The notes under the pieces are model-generated. The model did no database searches, was not told the DNA's origin, and worked only from the letters and a program-made list of their open reading frames with translations. Source: an uncultured Bryobacteraceae bacterium (GTDB taxonomy: Bacteria > Acidobacteriota > Terriglobia > Bryobacterales > Bryobacteraceae). From it: DNA of 64,000 nucleotides. The stretch lies in NCBI GenBank assembly GCA_937920635.1, contig CAKZUE010000020.1:81520-145519 (forward strand). Direction: 5' to 3'. Shown piece by piece: positions 44,757 to 55,181 of this stretch; within the stretch, counting starts at the first letter, position 1; each line of letters begins with the position of its first letter. The position numbers and the translations under genes are program-made.

Positions 44757-45608
44757 TCAGAGGGCGAGCTTGCCCTCGTACACCATGTCCTTGAGCCTGA
44801 ATTTCTTCTTCACTTCCATCGATCCCCGGCGCATGCAGAACTCGACTTCTTTGTCCTCGAGTTCAATCGGGTGATCCTTCGGGAAGTGGAAGATCAGCAC
44901 ACCACGCGGACCGCCCGAAGGGACAACCACGGACGAAGGATGGAGCTTCTCGTGCTCCTTCCAGGCGAGCCAGGAGTTCTGCTTGAGCGCCGCCAGCCAT
45001 TGTTCGGGATTGCCGCGCCGGTCCTGCGCGGCGGCGTCGCCTTTCGCCGGCGCCGCGCTTTCGCGCGAGCCCATGCCGGGCCTCGCGCCGCCCTCCGGCG
45101 GCGGTGCCATGGGCGGACCCATGACGGCGATGACATAGTCGGGTTCTTCGCGCTCGATAAACTCGCGCGCCTGCGGCGAGGTCTCCGCTTCCGCGCCCAT
45201 GCGGGCGCGCATGGTGGCGATCTTGACGGGCTTGGCCGACTGCCAGCGGATCTGGAACTGAATCGAAGGCGCCATCGTGCCGCCCATGCCTTCACCCATG
45301 CCGGCGCGCCCGCCGCCCATGACGCCTTCAGTGCCCGCGCCGACGCTGGCGTCCGGCATTCCGCCGCTCATGCCGCCGCCCCCGCCACCGCCACGCCCGC
45401 CGCGCCCGCCGCGCCCGCCGCCCATCGGCATGCCGCTGCTCAAGGTGATGCTGACGGATTTCGACCAGGGGGAATCGAACAGGACTTTCTGCACGTCCTT
45501 CTCGCTCCACTCGGCCGGAGGCTTGGTCCAGGGATCGGCCGCCCGCACCGGCAGCGGGAACGCTGCGGCGAGGGAGGCAAACAGGCTGCGGCGGCAAATC
45601 ATGTCCAT
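44757..45608 (-). CDS. Secreted Gly/Met-rich hypothetical protein
   Basis: A 283-residue protein with a signal peptide (about 1-23, ending V-R-A-A). A first segment, W-T-K-P-P-A-E-W-S-E-K-D-V-Q-K-V-L, is of a kind often seen in acidobacterial secreted proteins. Residues about 60-110 are a low-complexity run of Gly with Met, Arg and Ala. The C-terminus is a beta-rich region ending in M-V-Y-E-G-K-L-A-L. Function is unknown. ATG 45602 is an equally possible start. It converges on the TolC gene with a 16-base gap. Confidence 0.7.
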   Translation of the reverse strand: MDMICRRSLFASLAAAFPLPVRAADPWTKPPAEWSEKDVQKVLFDSPWSKSVSITLSSGMPMGGGRGGRGGRGGGGGGGMSGGMPDASVGAGTEGVMGGGRAGMGEGMGGTMAPSIQFQIRWQSAKPVKIATMRARMGAEAETSPQAREFIEREEPDYVIAVMGPPMAPPPEGGARPGMGSRESAAPAKGDAAAQDRRGNPEQWLAALKQNSWLAWKEHEKLHPSSVVVPSGGPRGVLIFHFPKDHPIELEDKEVEFCMRRGSMEVKKKFRLKDMVYEGKLAL

Positions 45609-45685
45609 GGCTCGGGTTCCGAGCCCAATATACCGCAACAGCGCATCCGAATCTCCCCTGGATTGCAGCAGCCCGGCGGGATGGC

Positions 45686-47152
45686 ATGATGGAAAGTCAG
45701 CGGCCCTTTGTCATGCCCCTCGTCAGCATTCTCGTCCCCGCGTACAACGAAGAGGAGTTCTTGCCCGCCATGCTGGACCGCGTTCTCTCGGCTGCCCTGC
45801 CCGCCGGCGTCGAGACGGAGATTCTGGTGGTCGACGACGGCTCCACCGACGGCACGGCGGAAGCTGCGCTCGCGGTGGCGGGCCGCGTCCCGGACCGGGT
45901 GCGCGTGTTCCGCCACGAACGCAACCGCGGCAAGGGCGCCGCCATCCGGACGGCTCTGGCGGAAGCGCGCGGCGAGTTCGCCCTCATCCAGGACGCCGAT
46001 CTCGAATACGACCCCCGCGATTATCCGAAGCTGCTCCAGCCGCTGCTGGAAGGACGGGCCGACGCCGTCTACGGAACCCGCTTCGCTGTGGGGCTGGAAA
46101 GGCGCGTGCTGTATTACTGGCACGCGGTCGCCAACACGTGGCTGTCGGCGCTCGTCAACGCCGTTGCCGATCTGAACCTCACCGACGTCTGGACCGGCTA
46201 CAAGGCCTTCCGCACCGCTCTGGTGCGCAGCATTCCGCTGCGCACGAATGGTTTCAGCTTTGAAGTGGAGCTGACATTGAAGCTGGCACAGCGCGAAGCG
46301 GTGATCTACGAAACGCCGATCCGCTATCATGGCCGCACGAAGGAGGAGGGCAAGAAGATCCGTCCGCGCGACGCGCTGTGGGGCCTGCTCACGCTGCTGC
46401 GTTTCGCGCTGCAACGGGACACCTACGTGGAGCGGGGGCCGGAGATCCTGGACCGCCTGGCGGGCACGCGGCGGTTCAACGCCTGGATGGCGGAGACGAT
46501 CGCGCCGTTCGCAGGCAGAAGAGTGCTCGAGATCGGCTCAGGGATCGGCAACCTGACACGGCGTCTGGCGCCCGGCCGGGAGCTGTATGTGGCCTCGGAT
46601 ATCGATGGCGAGCACCTGTCGCGTCTCGCCGCGCGCCTCTCCCACCGCCCGAACGTGCGTGTGGCGCGCGTCGATCTCACCTGCCGGGAGGACTTCGAAC
46701 CGTTGCGCGGCGCGGTGGACACCGTGGTCTGCCTGAATGTCGTGGAGCACGTCGAGGACGACCGGCTGGCGCTTCGGCATCTTCACGATGTGCTGGCTCC
46801 CGGCGGCAGGGCGATTGTGCTGGTGCCGGAAGGCCAGAGCCTGTACGGCGAACTCGACGTCGTGCTGGGCCACTGGCGGCGCTACGCGGAGCGGGAGCTG
46901 CGGGAGAAGATGGAACAGGCAGGGTTCGAAGTGGAGCGCGTGTTCGGCTTCAACCGGGTGACGCGGCCGGGCTGGTGGTGGAACGGCCGGGTGCTGAAGC
47001 GGCGCACGTTCAGCCGCGTGCAGCTCTGGATCTTCGACCGGCTGGTATGGCTGTGGAAGCGCGTGGACCGTTGGCTGCCCTGGCCGGGCGTCTCGCTCAT
47101 CGCCATCGGGCGCAAGGCGGCGCCGGCCGGCGGCGGCGGTCAGACGAGGTAG
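45686..47152 (+). CDS. Fused GT2 glycosyltransferase and SAM methyltransferase
   Basis: A 488-residue two-domain protein. Residues about 10-245 are a GT-A glycosyltransferase ([23 protein letters not shown] and T-G-Y-K-A-F), related to polyprenyl-phosphate sugar transferases. Residues about 265-480 are a class I methyltransferase with [11 protein letters not shown] and a V-E-H-V-E-D-D post-motif. The join suggests that the two reactions act on the same glycan or lipid-linked sugar. No transmembrane helix is certain. Its end overlaps dnaJ tail to tail by 13 bases. Confidence 0.85.
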   Translation: MMESQRPFVMPLVSILVPAYNEEEFLPAMLDRVLSAALPAGVETEILVVDDGSTDGTAEAALAVAGRVPDRVRVFRHERNRGKGAAIRTALAEARGEFALIQDADLEYDPRDYPKLLQPLLEGRADAVYGTRFAVGLERRVLYYWHAVANTWLSALVNAVADLNLTDVWTGYKAFRTALVRSIPLRTNGFSFEVELTLKLAQREAVIYETPIRYHGRTKEEGKKIRPRDALWGLLTLLRFALQRDTYVERGPEILDRLAGTRRFNAWMAETIAPFAGRRVLEIGSGIGNLTRRLAPGRELYVASDIDGEHLSRLAARLSHRPNVRVARVDLTCREDFEPLRGAVDTVVCLNVVEHVEDDRLALRHLHDVLAPGGRAIVLVPEGQSLYGELDVVLGHWRRYAERELREKMEQAGFEVERVFGFNRVTRPGWWWNGRVLKRRTFSRVQLWIFDRLVWLWKRVDRWLPWPGVSLIAIGRKAAPAGGGGQTR

Positions 47153-48255
47153 TCTTTCAGCTTTTCCAGCAGCGACTTCTCCTGCGGGTCGCTTTCGTCG
47201 GGCAGGGTCTCGCGGAGCTGCTCGAACAGCTTGCGCTGCTCGCGCGTCAGCTTGCGCGGGACGCGGACATCGAGGTGGACGACGATATCGCCCCGGCCCT
47301 TGCCGTGCAAATGCGGCACGCCGCGGCCCTTCAGCCGCAGGGTTTCGCCGCTCTGCACGCCTTCCGGGACCTTGACTGTCTGCACGCCTTCGAAGGTGAG
47401 GATGTTGAGTTCGCATCCCAGGGCCGCCTGCGCGACATTCAGCGGCACGGTGCAGTGCAGGTCGTATTCGCGGCGGTCGAACACCGGATGCGGCTTGACG
47501 ATGATGAACACGTACAGGTCGCCCGGCGGGCCGCCGTTCACGCCGGGCTGCCCTTCGCCGGAGACGCGCAGCTTGTCGCCGCTGTTGATGCCGGCGGGGA
47601 TCTGGATCTTGCGCTTGTGGGTCTTGCGGACGAACCCTTCGCCCTGGCACTGGCGGCAGGGGCGCCGCAAAATCCGGCCCGCGCCGCCGCATTGCGGGCA
47701 GGTGCGCCGGATGGTGAGAAAGCCCTGCCGGTAGAAGGTCTCGCCGCGGCCATGGCAGGCGGAGCAGGTGGTCCAGCCATCCTGCGCCTCCGCCCGCGAA
47801 CCCTGGCAGGCGGGACAGGTCTCCATCCGCGGAATCTGGATCTCGACCTCTTTGCCGAAGATGGCGTCCTGCAACTCGATCTCGAGGTCGAAGCGCGTGT
47901 CCTCGCCCCGCTGCGGGCGGTTGCGGCGGCGCGCCGAGGAGCCGAACACGTCGCCGAAGCCGAAGAAGTCGCCGAAGATGTCGGTGAATTCGGCGAACGC
48001 TTCCGGATCGAACCCGGGCGCGGCGGCGCCGGAGAGCCCCTGATGGCCGTAGGCGTCATACACACGGCGCTTCTCGGGATCCGAGAGCACGCCGTAGGCT
48101 TCGGCCGCCTCCTTGAACTTCTCCTCGGCCTGCTTGTCGCCGGGATTGCGGTCCGGGTGGTATTTGAGCGCGAGCTTGCGGTAGGCGCTCTTCAGATCCT
48201 GCTCCGTGGCGGAGCGGGACACGCCGAGGATCTCGTAGTAGTCGCGCTTCGTCAC
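47140..48255 (-). CDS. dnaJ: Chaperone DnaJ
   Basis: A 371-residue type I Hsp40. J domain (1-70) with H-P-D at about 32-34, a short Gly/Phe region, the zinc domain with four C-x-x-C-x-G repeats (C-P-A-C, C-S-A-C, C-P-Q-C, C-R-Q-C), and two C-terminal beta domains. GTG start overlaps the grpE stop by 4 bases. dnaK is not in this cluster. Confidence 0.95.
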   Translation of the reverse strand: MTKRDYYEILGVSRSATEQDLKSAYRKLALKYHPDRNPGDKQAEEKFKEAAEAYGVLSDPEKRRVYDAYGHQGLSGAAAPGFDPEAFAEFTDIFGDFFGFGDVFGSSARRRNRPQRGEDTRFDLEIELQDAIFGKEVEIQIPRMETCPACQGSRAEAQDGWTTCSACHGRGETFYRQGFLTIRRTCPQCGGAGRILRRPCRQCQGEGFVRKTHKRKIQIPAGINSGDKLRVSGEGQPGVNGGPPGDLYVFIIVKPHPVFDRREYDLHCTVPLNVAQAALGCELNILTFEGVQTVKVPEGVQSGETLRLKGRGVPHLHGKGRGDIVVHLDVRVPRKLTREQRKLFEQLRETLPDESDPQEKSLLEKLKDYLV

Positions 48256-48830
48256 GATCCGCTCTTGACGGCGACGCGCACCAGAGCTTCGCGGAGCAGC
48301 CGCCCTTTGTATGTATAGCCGCGCTGGAGTTCGGCAGCCACGGTGTCCTGTTCAACACCGGCATCTTCGACGCGCTCGATGGCGTGGTGCAGGCTGGGAT
48401 CAAACGGCTTGCCCTCGGCCTCCAGCGGCTCGACGCCAAGCTTGCGCAGGGCATCGGAGAAACGCTGATAGATGAGTTCCACGCCGCGGGCGTAGTCGGC
48501 ATCGGAAGTGGGCGTTTTCAGCGCCCGCTCCAGATCGTCGAGCACCGGCAGCAGGGCGGCCAGCGCGCCGGCGGCCGCGTACTCGATCGCTTCCAGCCGC
48601 TCGCGTTCGCTGCGTTTGCGGAAGTTGTCGAACTCGGCGGCCAGCCGCAGCAGGCGGTCCTGCAATTCGGCCTTCTCCTGCGCGAGCCTGTCGCGCTCGG
48701 CGGCCAGAGCCTCCGCCTCCGGCGGGGCGGAAGGAGGCTGCGTCTCATCCGGATGCAGGGCCGTCTGCGCCTCCGCTGACAGCGAGGCGACATCCTCCGC
48801 GGTTGTGTTTGGCACTTCCTGTTCTGGCAT
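48252..48830 (-). CDS. grpE: Nucleotide exchange factor GrpE
   Basis: A 192-residue GrpE. An acidic, disordered N-terminus (about 1-45) precedes a coiled coil with F-D-N-F-R-K-R and then the beta-domain end with H-H-A-I-E-R-V. It releases ADP from DnaK. Located between hrcA (46 bases upstream) and dnaJ. Confidence 0.93.
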   Translation of the reverse strand: MPEQEVPNTTAEDVASLSAEAQTALHPDETQPPSAPPEAEALAAERDRLAQEKAELQDRLLRLAAEFDNFRKRSERERLEAIEYAAAGALAALLPVLDDLERALKTPTSDADYARGVELIYQRFSDALRKLGVEPLEAEGKPFDPSLHHAIERVEDAGVEQDTVAAELQRGYTYKGRLLREALVRVAVKSGS

Positions 48831-48876
48831 AAAACCACTAAAGACGCTTCAAATCCCAGAGTAGCAGGCCGTCCGA

Positions 48877-49908
48877 TTATTGCGGCATGCTCTCAAGCAG
48901 CGAGCGCAACTGCACCACCGCCGCCATCACCCGCGGATAGTTCATCCGCAGCGGCCCCAACACCGCCAGCCGCGTCTGCAACCCGCCGGGACCTTCCAGG
49001 GCCATGCCGATGAGGGCGAAGTCCCGCAGCGCCGGATGCGCCTGCGACAATCCGATCCGCACCTGCAACCCATCCTGCCCCGCGTCCAGGAACTGGTCGA
49101 GCAGCTCGATGAGCCTCTGCTTTTCCTCCAGGGCGCGGAAAAGCTCCCGCAGCCGCTCCCGCGTGATGTGCAGATCGAGCCCCAGGAGATTGGAAGCGCC
49201 CTCCAGATAGACGCGCGGCGGCAGCTCGAACGCCAGCAACCCCTGCGCGTGCAGGAGCTGGAGGCGCCGCATCAGCAGGTCGTAGACGGCGCGGTCCTCG
49301 GTCACCCTCCGGTCGAGTTCCGCCCGGATGTCGTGCAGCCGCCAGCCGGAGAAGTGCTGGTTCACGTAGTTGCGGATCGACTGCAATTCGTCCTGTGTCA
49401 CCGGCTCGGGCAGTTGCGCCACCTGGTTGTGCACCAGTCCGTCGCGCGTGACGACAATCATCAGGATCCGGCTGTCGGGCAGCCGGATCAGATCGATCTG
49501 ATCCAGCGTCTGCGCCGAAGCCGGAATGGCGGCGGCGATGCCGACGTTTCTCGTCAGAGAAGTCAGCAGGTGCGAAGCCTGCTGCACGCACTCGTCCGGC
49601 GTGCCGAATGGCGCCAGCCCGGTCCGGAGCCGCTCGTCCGCCGGCACGCTCCGCAGTCTGGCGGCGACGCTGGCGGCATAGTGCTGGAAAGCTTTCGCCG
49701 TCGGCACGCGCCCGGCCGAGGTATGCGGCTGTTCCAGGTAGCCCATGTCCGCCAGATCCGACATGATGTTGCGGATCGTGGCCGGGCTCAGAGGATGCTT
49801 GCGGCGGCGGGCGATGGTACGGGACGCCACCGGCTCGCCCGTCTCGACATAGGTCTGGACGATGGCGTGGAGAACCTCGATCGCGCGCTGGTTCAATTCC
49901 TGCACCAT
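48877..49908 (-). CDS. hrcA: Heat-inducible transcription repressor HrcA
   Basis: A 343-residue HrcA with the N-terminal winged helix (L-S-P-A-T-I-R-N-I-M-S-D-L and T-S-A-G-R-V-P-T) and the GAF-like C-terminal part. It represses heat-shock genes through CIRCE elements; I see no TTAGCACTC-type CIRCE in front of hrcA here, so its own regulation may differ. The start at 49908 is the family start; the frame is open further upstream into the divergent sulfatase promoter region. Confidence 0.94.
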   Translation of the reverse strand: MVQELNQRAIEVLHAIVQTYVETGEPVASRTIARRRKHPLSPATIRNIMSDLADMGYLEQPHTSAGRVPTAKAFQHYAASVAARLRSVPADERLRTGLAPFGTPDECVQQASHLLTSLTRNVGIAAAIPASAQTLDQIDLIRLPDSRILMIVVTRDGLVHNQVAQLPEPVTQDELQSIRNYVNQHFSGWRLHDIRAELDRRVTEDRAVYDLLMRRLQLLHAQGLLAFELPPRVYLEGASNLLGLDLHITRERLRELFRALEEKQRLIELLDQFLDAGQDGLQVRIGLSQAHPALRDFALIGMALEGPGGLQTRLAVLGPLRMNYPRVMAAVVQLRSLLESMPQ

Positions 49909-49990
49909 GGCCCTGGCACGAGCCCCCTGACTTTGATGATAGGGAAGCTGCGGAGGCGATTCAACAACCCGGCGGGAGTAGAATCGGGCT

Positions 49991-51499
49991 GTGCTGAGCA
50001 GAAGAGAGTTCGGCGCCGGGCTGGCGCCATTCGTCATGCGCGGGCAGGGCGCCCGCCGCAGGCCGAACCTGCTTTTCCTGATGGCCGATGACCATGCCGC
50101 CTACGGGATGGGCTGCGACGGCAACCAGCAGGCGGCGACGCCGAACCTCGACCGCCTGGCGCGGCAAGGCGTGCGCTTCGCCTCGCACTACTGCAATTCG
50201 CCCGTCTGCACGCCGTCGCGCCAGAGCCTGCTCACCGGCCAGATGCCGCACTCGGCCGGCGTCACCGCGCTTCAGACGGCGCTCGATCCCGGCAAGCCCA
50301 CGCTGGCCAAACAACTGAAGAAGGCCGGCTACACCACTGCGGCCTTCGGCAAGATGCACTTCAACCGGCCGCCCGAACCGGGGCTGCACGGCTTCGACCT
50401 GCCGCTCACCGACGGCGCCGCCGGCCGCGCCTGGCAGCAGAGCGTCCAGCCCGCTCCTGTCGATCCCTCCATCCCCGTGCAGACGCTCCCGTGGCGGCCT
50501 TTCCAGACTCCCGCGCGCGAATGGCTGAACGCCGCCGCCGCGCCTTACCCGCGCCGGGACGCCGATATGCGCGGCACCTTTCTGGCGCGCGAGGCCATGC
50601 GGTTTATGGAGGAGAACCGCGATCGTCCGTTCGCGCTGTGGGTGAGCCTGTTCGAGCCGCACTCGCCGTTCGATTTCCCGGTGGAGGACCGCGGCCGTTT
50701 CGATCCCCGCAGTTTCGAGCCGCCCGGGGCGGGCGCGGACGACGACTGGCAGATCCCGCTGATCTTCCGCGATCTGACGGTGCGCGAAAAGCAGGGCATC
50801 ACGGCGGCCTATTACACGAGCGTCTGCTTCCTCGACCGCAACTGGGGGCGCGTGCTGGACAAGCTGCGCGAACTGCGGCTCGAGGAGAACACGCTGGTCG
50901 TCTATACGGCCGACCACGGCTACTGCCTGGGCCATCATGGCCGGTTCGAAAAGCACTGCGGCTACGACCCGGCGCTGCGCGTGCCGCTGATTGTGCGCTG
51001 GCCGGGGCGGATCGAGCCGCGGGGGGTGACGGACTTCACGGAACACGTCGATCTCGGCCCGGCGCTGCTCGAAATGCTGGACGCGCCGCCGCTGGAGATC
51101 CAGCATGGGCGGAGCCTGGCCGGCTATCTGCGCGGCCGCGCTCCGGAGAAGCCGCGGGACCATATCGTGAGCGAGTATCTGGAGAACGAGGAGATCTTCG
51201 TCCGCACGCCGAAGTGGAAGTTCCTTTACTGCACGGGCAGGCGCAGCCGCCAGGATGGATACGCGACGCAACATCCCACGCCCGGACGCTACGTCCGCCT
51301 TTTCGATCTGGAGAAAGATCCCGGCGAGTTCCGCAACGTGGCGCCGGAGAACGGACCTGTGGTGCGCGAGCTGGAGCGGATCGCGCTGGAGCGCATGCGG
51401 GCGACGCATCCGGAGGCGGGGGCAGAGCCTTCACAAGGCTCGGCGGAAGACCTGCTGGATTTCTATCTGCGCCCGCGCGACGCCCGCCCTCAGGACTGA
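49991..51499 (+). CDS. Exported sulfatase, type I (formylglycine)
   Basis: A 502-residue alkaline-phosphatase-fold sulfatase. The first residues (S-R-R-E-F-G-A-G-L-A-P-F) resemble a Tat signal. Metal-binding D-D is in F-L-M-A-D-D-H (about 32-38); the formylglycine motif C-T-P-S-R is at about 74-78; G-K-M-H-F and A-D-H-G-Y follow. It would cleave sulfate esters from polysaccharides or small molecules after Cys maturation by an FGE enzyme. The start is GTG 49991; the 81 bases to hrcA hold both promoters. Confidence 0.9.
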   Translation: MLSRREFGAGLAPFVMRGQGARRRPNLLFLMADDHAAYGMGCDGNQQAATPNLDRLARQGVRFASHYCNSPVCTPSRQSLLTGQMPHSAGVTALQTALDPGKPTLAKQLKKAGYTTAAFGKMHFNRPPEPGLHGFDLPLTDGAAGRAWQQSVQPAPVDPSIPVQTLPWRPFQTPAREWLNAAAAPYPRRDADMRGTFLAREAMRFMEENRDRPFALWVSLFEPHSPFDFPVEDRGRFDPRSFEPPGAGADDDWQIPLIFRDLTVREKQGITAAYYTSVCFLDRNWGRVLDKLRELRLEENTLVVYTADHGYCLGHHGRFEKHCGYDPALRVPLIVRWPGRIEPRGVTDFTEHVDLGPALLEMLDAPPLEIQHGRSLAGYLRGRAPEKPRDHIVSEYLENEEIFVRTPKWKFLYCTGRRSRQDGYATQHPTPGRYVRLFDLEKDPGEFRNVAPENGPVVRELERIALERMRATHPEAGAEPSQGSAEDLLDFYLRPRDARPQD

Positions 51500-51888
51500 G
51501 GGCGGCGGAACAGCGCCTCCGTCTGCGGGTTCAGCAGCACCCAGAAGGCGTACACGGAGATGATCGTGCCCAGGGGCACGTTCAACAGGTGAATCGCCGC
51601 CAGCACGATGCCCAGAATCCTTGCCCACGGGCGCAGATTGTATAGCCCGAATCCGAGAATCAGCGTGGGCAGCGACAGCACCAGGATCACGATGACAATC
51701 ACGGTCACGATCGCCTGGAGAATCGAGGCGGGCAGAAAGCCCGCCTCTCCCGCTGCGGCGGCAACGATGGCAGGGATGATGGAGCCGCCCGCGAACGTGG
51801 CTGCGGCGGCGAGAACCCCGAGTCCGCCGAGGACCAGGTTGAACCAGGCGAGCACCCTGACGTGAGTTTCCATGGGAGTCATGGCCAT
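51490..51888 (-). CDS. Small integral membrane protein, unknown
   Basis: A 132-residue protein with four hydrophobic helices (about 12-35, 40-60, 62-85 and 95-118) and the segments L-G-F-G-L-Y-N-L-R-P-W-A-R and W-V-L-L-N-P-Q-T. It is of a type often annotated as a DUF4064-like or hypothetical membrane protein; I do not recognise it. ATG 51873 (M-E-T-H) is an alternative start. Its end overlaps the sulfatase end by 10 bases. Confidence 0.7.
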   Translation of the reverse strand: MAMTPMETHVRVLAWFNLVLGGLGVLAAAATFAGGSIIPAIVAAAAGEAGFLPASILQAIVTVIVIVILVLSLPTLILGFGLYNLRPWARILGIVLAAIHLLNVPLGTIISVYAFWVLLNPQTEALFRRPQS

Positions 51889-52033
51889 TGTACGCCCGAA
51901 CGGGCGGCGGCGCAGCGCCCCGCGCCGGTTTATGATAGGGGATGGCAGGCACGGAGGGGACGACCGGACCAGCGCTGCGGCTGAGGCAGCCGCCGCTTCA
52001 CTCTGTGCAGGATACCGCGAAAGGTTGCCGGAC

Positions 52034-53632
52034 ATGATCTTGGCATTGCTGCTGGCGCCGTCGGCGGCGGACCGCTGGACGAAAGTCCTGACGGACGACA
52101 CGTTCGCCGGCATTCATCAGCTCGACTGGTTCGACTGGCTGCTGCTGGTTCCCTATTTCCTGATGCTGGGCACGCTGGCTCTCTATGGCGCCCATCGCTT
52201 TGTCACCATTTACCGGTATCTGAAGTCGCGGCACAGGATCCCGCGCGAGCCGCAACAGCGGTTCGAAACCCTGCCCCGCGTCACCATCCAGTTGCCGCTG
52301 TTCAACGAGCGCAACGTGGTGGATCAGCTTCTCGACAGCGTGCTGAAGGTGCGCTACCCGCGGGAGCTGCTCGAAATCCAGGTGCTGGACGACTCGACCG
52401 ACGACACGCACCCTTACACGGAGGCTCTGGTGCGGCGGCTGCGCGCGCAGGGGCATCCGATCGAGTACATCCACCGAGACAACCGCACGGGGTTCAAGGC
52501 GGGCGCGCTCCAGGAGGGAATGAAGCGCGCCAAAGGCGAACTGCTCGCCATCTTCGACGCCGACTTCATGCCGCCCGAGGATTTTCTCGAGCGCACGGTG
52601 CATTTCTTCGCCGATCCGCAGGTGGGGCTGGTGCAGACCCGCTGGACCTACATCAACCGCCACCACAACCTGCTGACCGAAGTGCAGGCGCTGATGCTCG
52701 ACGGACACTTTGCGCTCGAGCATGTAGCGCGCTGGGGCACGGGGCTGTTTTTCAACTTCAACGGCACCGCCGGCATCCTGCGGCGGCAGATGATCGAGGA
52801 CGCCGGCGGCTGGGAGCACGACACGCTGACCGAGGACAGCGATCTCAGCTACCGGGCGCAGCTCCGCGGGTGGAAGTTCGTCTATCTGCCGTGGCTCGAG
52901 TGCCCGTCGGAGCTTCCCGTGGACACCTACGGCTTCCAGGTGCAGCAGCAGCGTTGGGCCAAAGGGCTGACCCAGGTGGCTTTGAAGCTGCTGCCGCGCA
53001 TCCTGCGCTCCAACGTGAGCTGGCGCGAAAAGGCGGAGGCGTGGTTCCACCTGACGCCCAACATCAGCTATCCGATGATGGTCTGCGTCTCGGCGCTGAT
53101 GCTGCCGGTGATGATGGTGCGCTTCTACATCGGCTGGGAGCAACTGCTCCTGGTGGATGTGCCCCTGATCATCTGCTCGTTCTGGAGCGTGGTGTCTTTT
53201 TACCTGCTGGCGGAGAAAGAGCTGTATCCGGACCGGTGGAAGCGCGCCATTCTGATCCTGCCGTTCCTGCTGGCGATGGGCGTGGCGCTGACGATCTCGA
53301 ACACGAAAGCCGTCATCGAAGCGCTGCTCGGCAGGCAGTCGAGCTTCGTGCGCACGCCGAAATACGCTCCCAGGACGCCGGGCGCGCAGGTGGCGGTGGT
53401 CTACAAGCGCAAGTCGGGGTGGCTGCCGTTTGCCGAGATCGGCATGGGACTCTGCTTCCTCGCCATCGTGGCGTACTGCATCGAGGTGCAGAATTTCTTC
53501 GCCCTGCCCTTCCTCATGATTTTCGTGTCGGGTTATTTCTGGGCGGGCTTTTCCACCCTATGGCAGGAGCATCAGGCGCGGCTGCGTTTCGAGCGCGCCG
53601 CCCGCAAGGTGGAAGTGGAAGCCGTCAGCTAA
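52034..53632 (+). CDS. CslA-like family 2 membrane glycosyltransferase
   Basis: A 532-residue processive-type GT2. A transmembrane helix (about 34-56) precedes the GT-A domain with Q-L-P-L-F-N-E-R, D-D-S-T-D-D, D-A-D-F and T-E-D-S-D-L, and the Q-Q-Q-R-W-A-K-G motif (Q-x-x-R-W) typical of cellulose- and mannan-synthase-like enzymes. Three or four further helices follow (about 335-500). It probably makes a beta-linked exopolysaccharide or glycolipid. Partner genes of a cellulose operon are absent. ATG 52034 is chosen from the protein; the open frame upstream is not coding. Confidence 0.88.
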   Translation: MILALLLAPSAADRWTKVLTDDTFAGIHQLDWFDWLLLVPYFLMLGTLALYGAHRFVTIYRYLKSRHRIPREPQQRFETLPRVTIQLPLFNERNVVDQLLDSVLKVRYPRELLEIQVLDDSTDDTHPYTEALVRRLRAQGHPIEYIHRDNRTGFKAGALQEGMKRAKGELLAIFDADFMPPEDFLERTVHFFADPQVGLVQTRWTYINRHHNLLTEVQALMLDGHFALEHVARWGTGLFFNFNGTAGILRRQMIEDAGGWEHDTLTEDSDLSYRAQLRGWKFVYLPWLECPSELPVDTYGFQVQQQRWAKGLTQVALKLLPRILRSNVSWREKAEAWFHLTPNISYPMMVCVSALMLPVMMVRFYIGWEQLLLVDVPLIICSFWSVVSFYLLAEKELYPDRWKRAILILPFLLAMGVALTISNTKAVIEALLGRQSSFVRTPKYAPRTPGAQVAVVYKRKSGWLPFAEIGMGLCFLAIVAYCIEVQNFFALPFLMIFVSGYFWAGFSTLWQEHQARLRFERAARKVEVEAVS

Positions 53633-53648
53633 GCCGCCGCGGCGCCGC

Positions 53649-55073
53649 TTACCACAGTCCGATCAGCTTCCACCAGGCGAAGCCGACGCTTCCCCACACG
53701 GCGAGGTGGCACAGCGACACCAGGAATCCCACCCGCCACCAGTCTTTGAACGCCACATACCCTTGCGCGAAGTACATGGGCGAGGGCGTGGTGCCGTAGT
53801 TGGTCAGCCCCGCGCTGAGATTGGCGAAGCAGGCGAACGAAAACACCACCAGCCCCAGCGGGGCTTCCTTCGCCGCCAGCAGCGCCAGAAACGGCGCATA
53901 CAGCGCCAGCAGGTGCGCGGTGATGCTGGCAAACAGGTAGTGCGCGTAATAGAACACGAGCAGCGCCACCACCAGGAGCGCGAACCATTCCAGCCCGGAC
54001 AGCATCGCGCCGAACCGCTGCGCAAACGCCTCCGTGACGTGCTGCTCGTGCAGCGCCTTGCCCAGCCGCAGCAGCCCGCCGTACCAGATGAAGATGTCCC
54101 ATGCCGCGCGCTCGCCCGTCACGTCCTGCCAGGAAAGCACGCGCGCCAGCAGCAGCGCCGCGCTGCCGCACAGCGCCGCCACCGTGATGTCCAGCCCGGT
54201 CCACGATGATGTCGCCCACGCGCCGCAGACGGAGATGAAGACGGCGAGCAGGATCTTCTCCTGCGCCGACATCGGGCCCATTTTTTCGAGCTCCGCCCGC
54301 GCGAACTCAGCCGCCTCGGGCGTTCGCCGGATCTCCGGCGGGTAAATCTTCGACACCACCCACGGCACGAGCGCCAGCGAGCACACGCCCGGCACGCAGG
54401 CGGCGAAGATCCAGCCCGCCCACGTCACCGTGTAGCCGAAGCTGCCCGCCATCTGCGCCGCCAGCGGGTTGCTCGCCTGCCCGGTGAAGAACATCGCGGC
54501 GGTCACGCAGATCGACTGATACACGCCCGCCATCAGGAAGGCGCCCATGCGCCGCGCCGTCGCCCCCGGCTGCGAGCCGTACAGCTCGGCGATCGAGCGC
54601 GCGATCGGCAGGATCACGCCGCCCGAGCGCGCCGCATTGGAGGGGATGATGCTTGCCAGAACCATGTCCGAAAGCCCCAGCGCGTAGCACACCCCCAGAG
54701 TGCTCTGTCCGAACGCGCGGACAAACATCAGCGCAATGCGCCGCGCCAGCCCCGTATTGATGAGCGCGCGGGCAATGAAGAACGCCGCCATCACCAGCCA
54801 GACGGTCGAATCCGCGTACCCGCCCAGGGCTTCGGAAAGCTTCAGCGGCGTGATCAGCGGCGCCAGCGTCACCGCCAGCAGCACAATGGCGCCGCCGGGC
54901 ACCGGTTGCAGGATCAGCCCCGCCACCGTGGCGAGGAACAGACCCGCCAGCCGCCATGCTCCCGGCGTCAAGGTCTCCGGACGCGGAACCAGGAACACGA
55001 AGCCCGCGAACACCGCCACCAGTATGGCCAGCCTGGGCCACATCCCCTGCTGCTTTGCGCCGGACTCGCTCAT
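53649..55073 (-). CDS. DASS-family anion or dicarboxylate:sodium symporter
   Basis: A 474-residue inner-membrane carrier with about twelve helices. Features: V-W-L-V-M-A-A-F-F-I-A-R-A, I-I-P-S-N-A-A-R-S-G-G (SNT-like hairpin motif) and a second hairpin near T-N-Y-G-T-T-P. Such proteins import C4-dicarboxylates, tartrate-like acids or sulfate. The substrate is not clear. Divergent from the TonB receptor gene. Confidence 0.88.
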   Translation of the reverse strand: MSESGAKQQGMWPRLAILVAVFAGFVFLVPRPETLTPGAWRLAGLFLATVAGLILQPVPGGAIVLLAVTLAPLITPLKLSEALGGYADSTVWLVMAAFFIARALINTGLARRIALMFVRAFGQSTLGVCYALGLSDMVLASIIPSNAARSGGVILPIARSIAELYGSQPGATARRMGAFLMAGVYQSICVTAAMFFTGQASNPLAAQMAGSFGYTVTWAGWIFAACVPGVCSLALVPWVVSKIYPPEIRRTPEAAEFARAELEKMGPMSAQEKILLAVFISVCGAWATSSWTGLDITVAALCGSAALLLARVLSWQDVTGERAAWDIFIWYGGLLRLGKALHEQHVTEAFAQRFGAMLSGLEWFALLVVALLVFYYAHYLFASITAHLLALYAPFLALLAAKEAPLGLVVFSFACFANLSAGLTNYGTTPSPMYFAQGYVAFKDWWRVGFLVSLCHLAVWGSVGFAWWKLIGLW

Positions 55074-55181
55074 CCGCAGGGAGTATATATGGCGCGGCCC
55101 CCGCAACGCATCTGAGCTTTGGCACACGGCCGGCGGCGGTTGTGATAGAAAGGTATCAGATCCTCCTCCAGGGTGCGGTCC

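Noticed and set aside
45361..45420. Tandem repeat of GGC/CGCCC units
   Set aside because: This is the coding sequence of a Gly-rich segment in the secreted protein at 44757-45608, not an independent repeat.
48831..48876. CIRCE element between hrcA and grpE
   Set aside because: No TTAGCACTC/GAGTGCTAA inverted repeat is present here or in front of hrcA.
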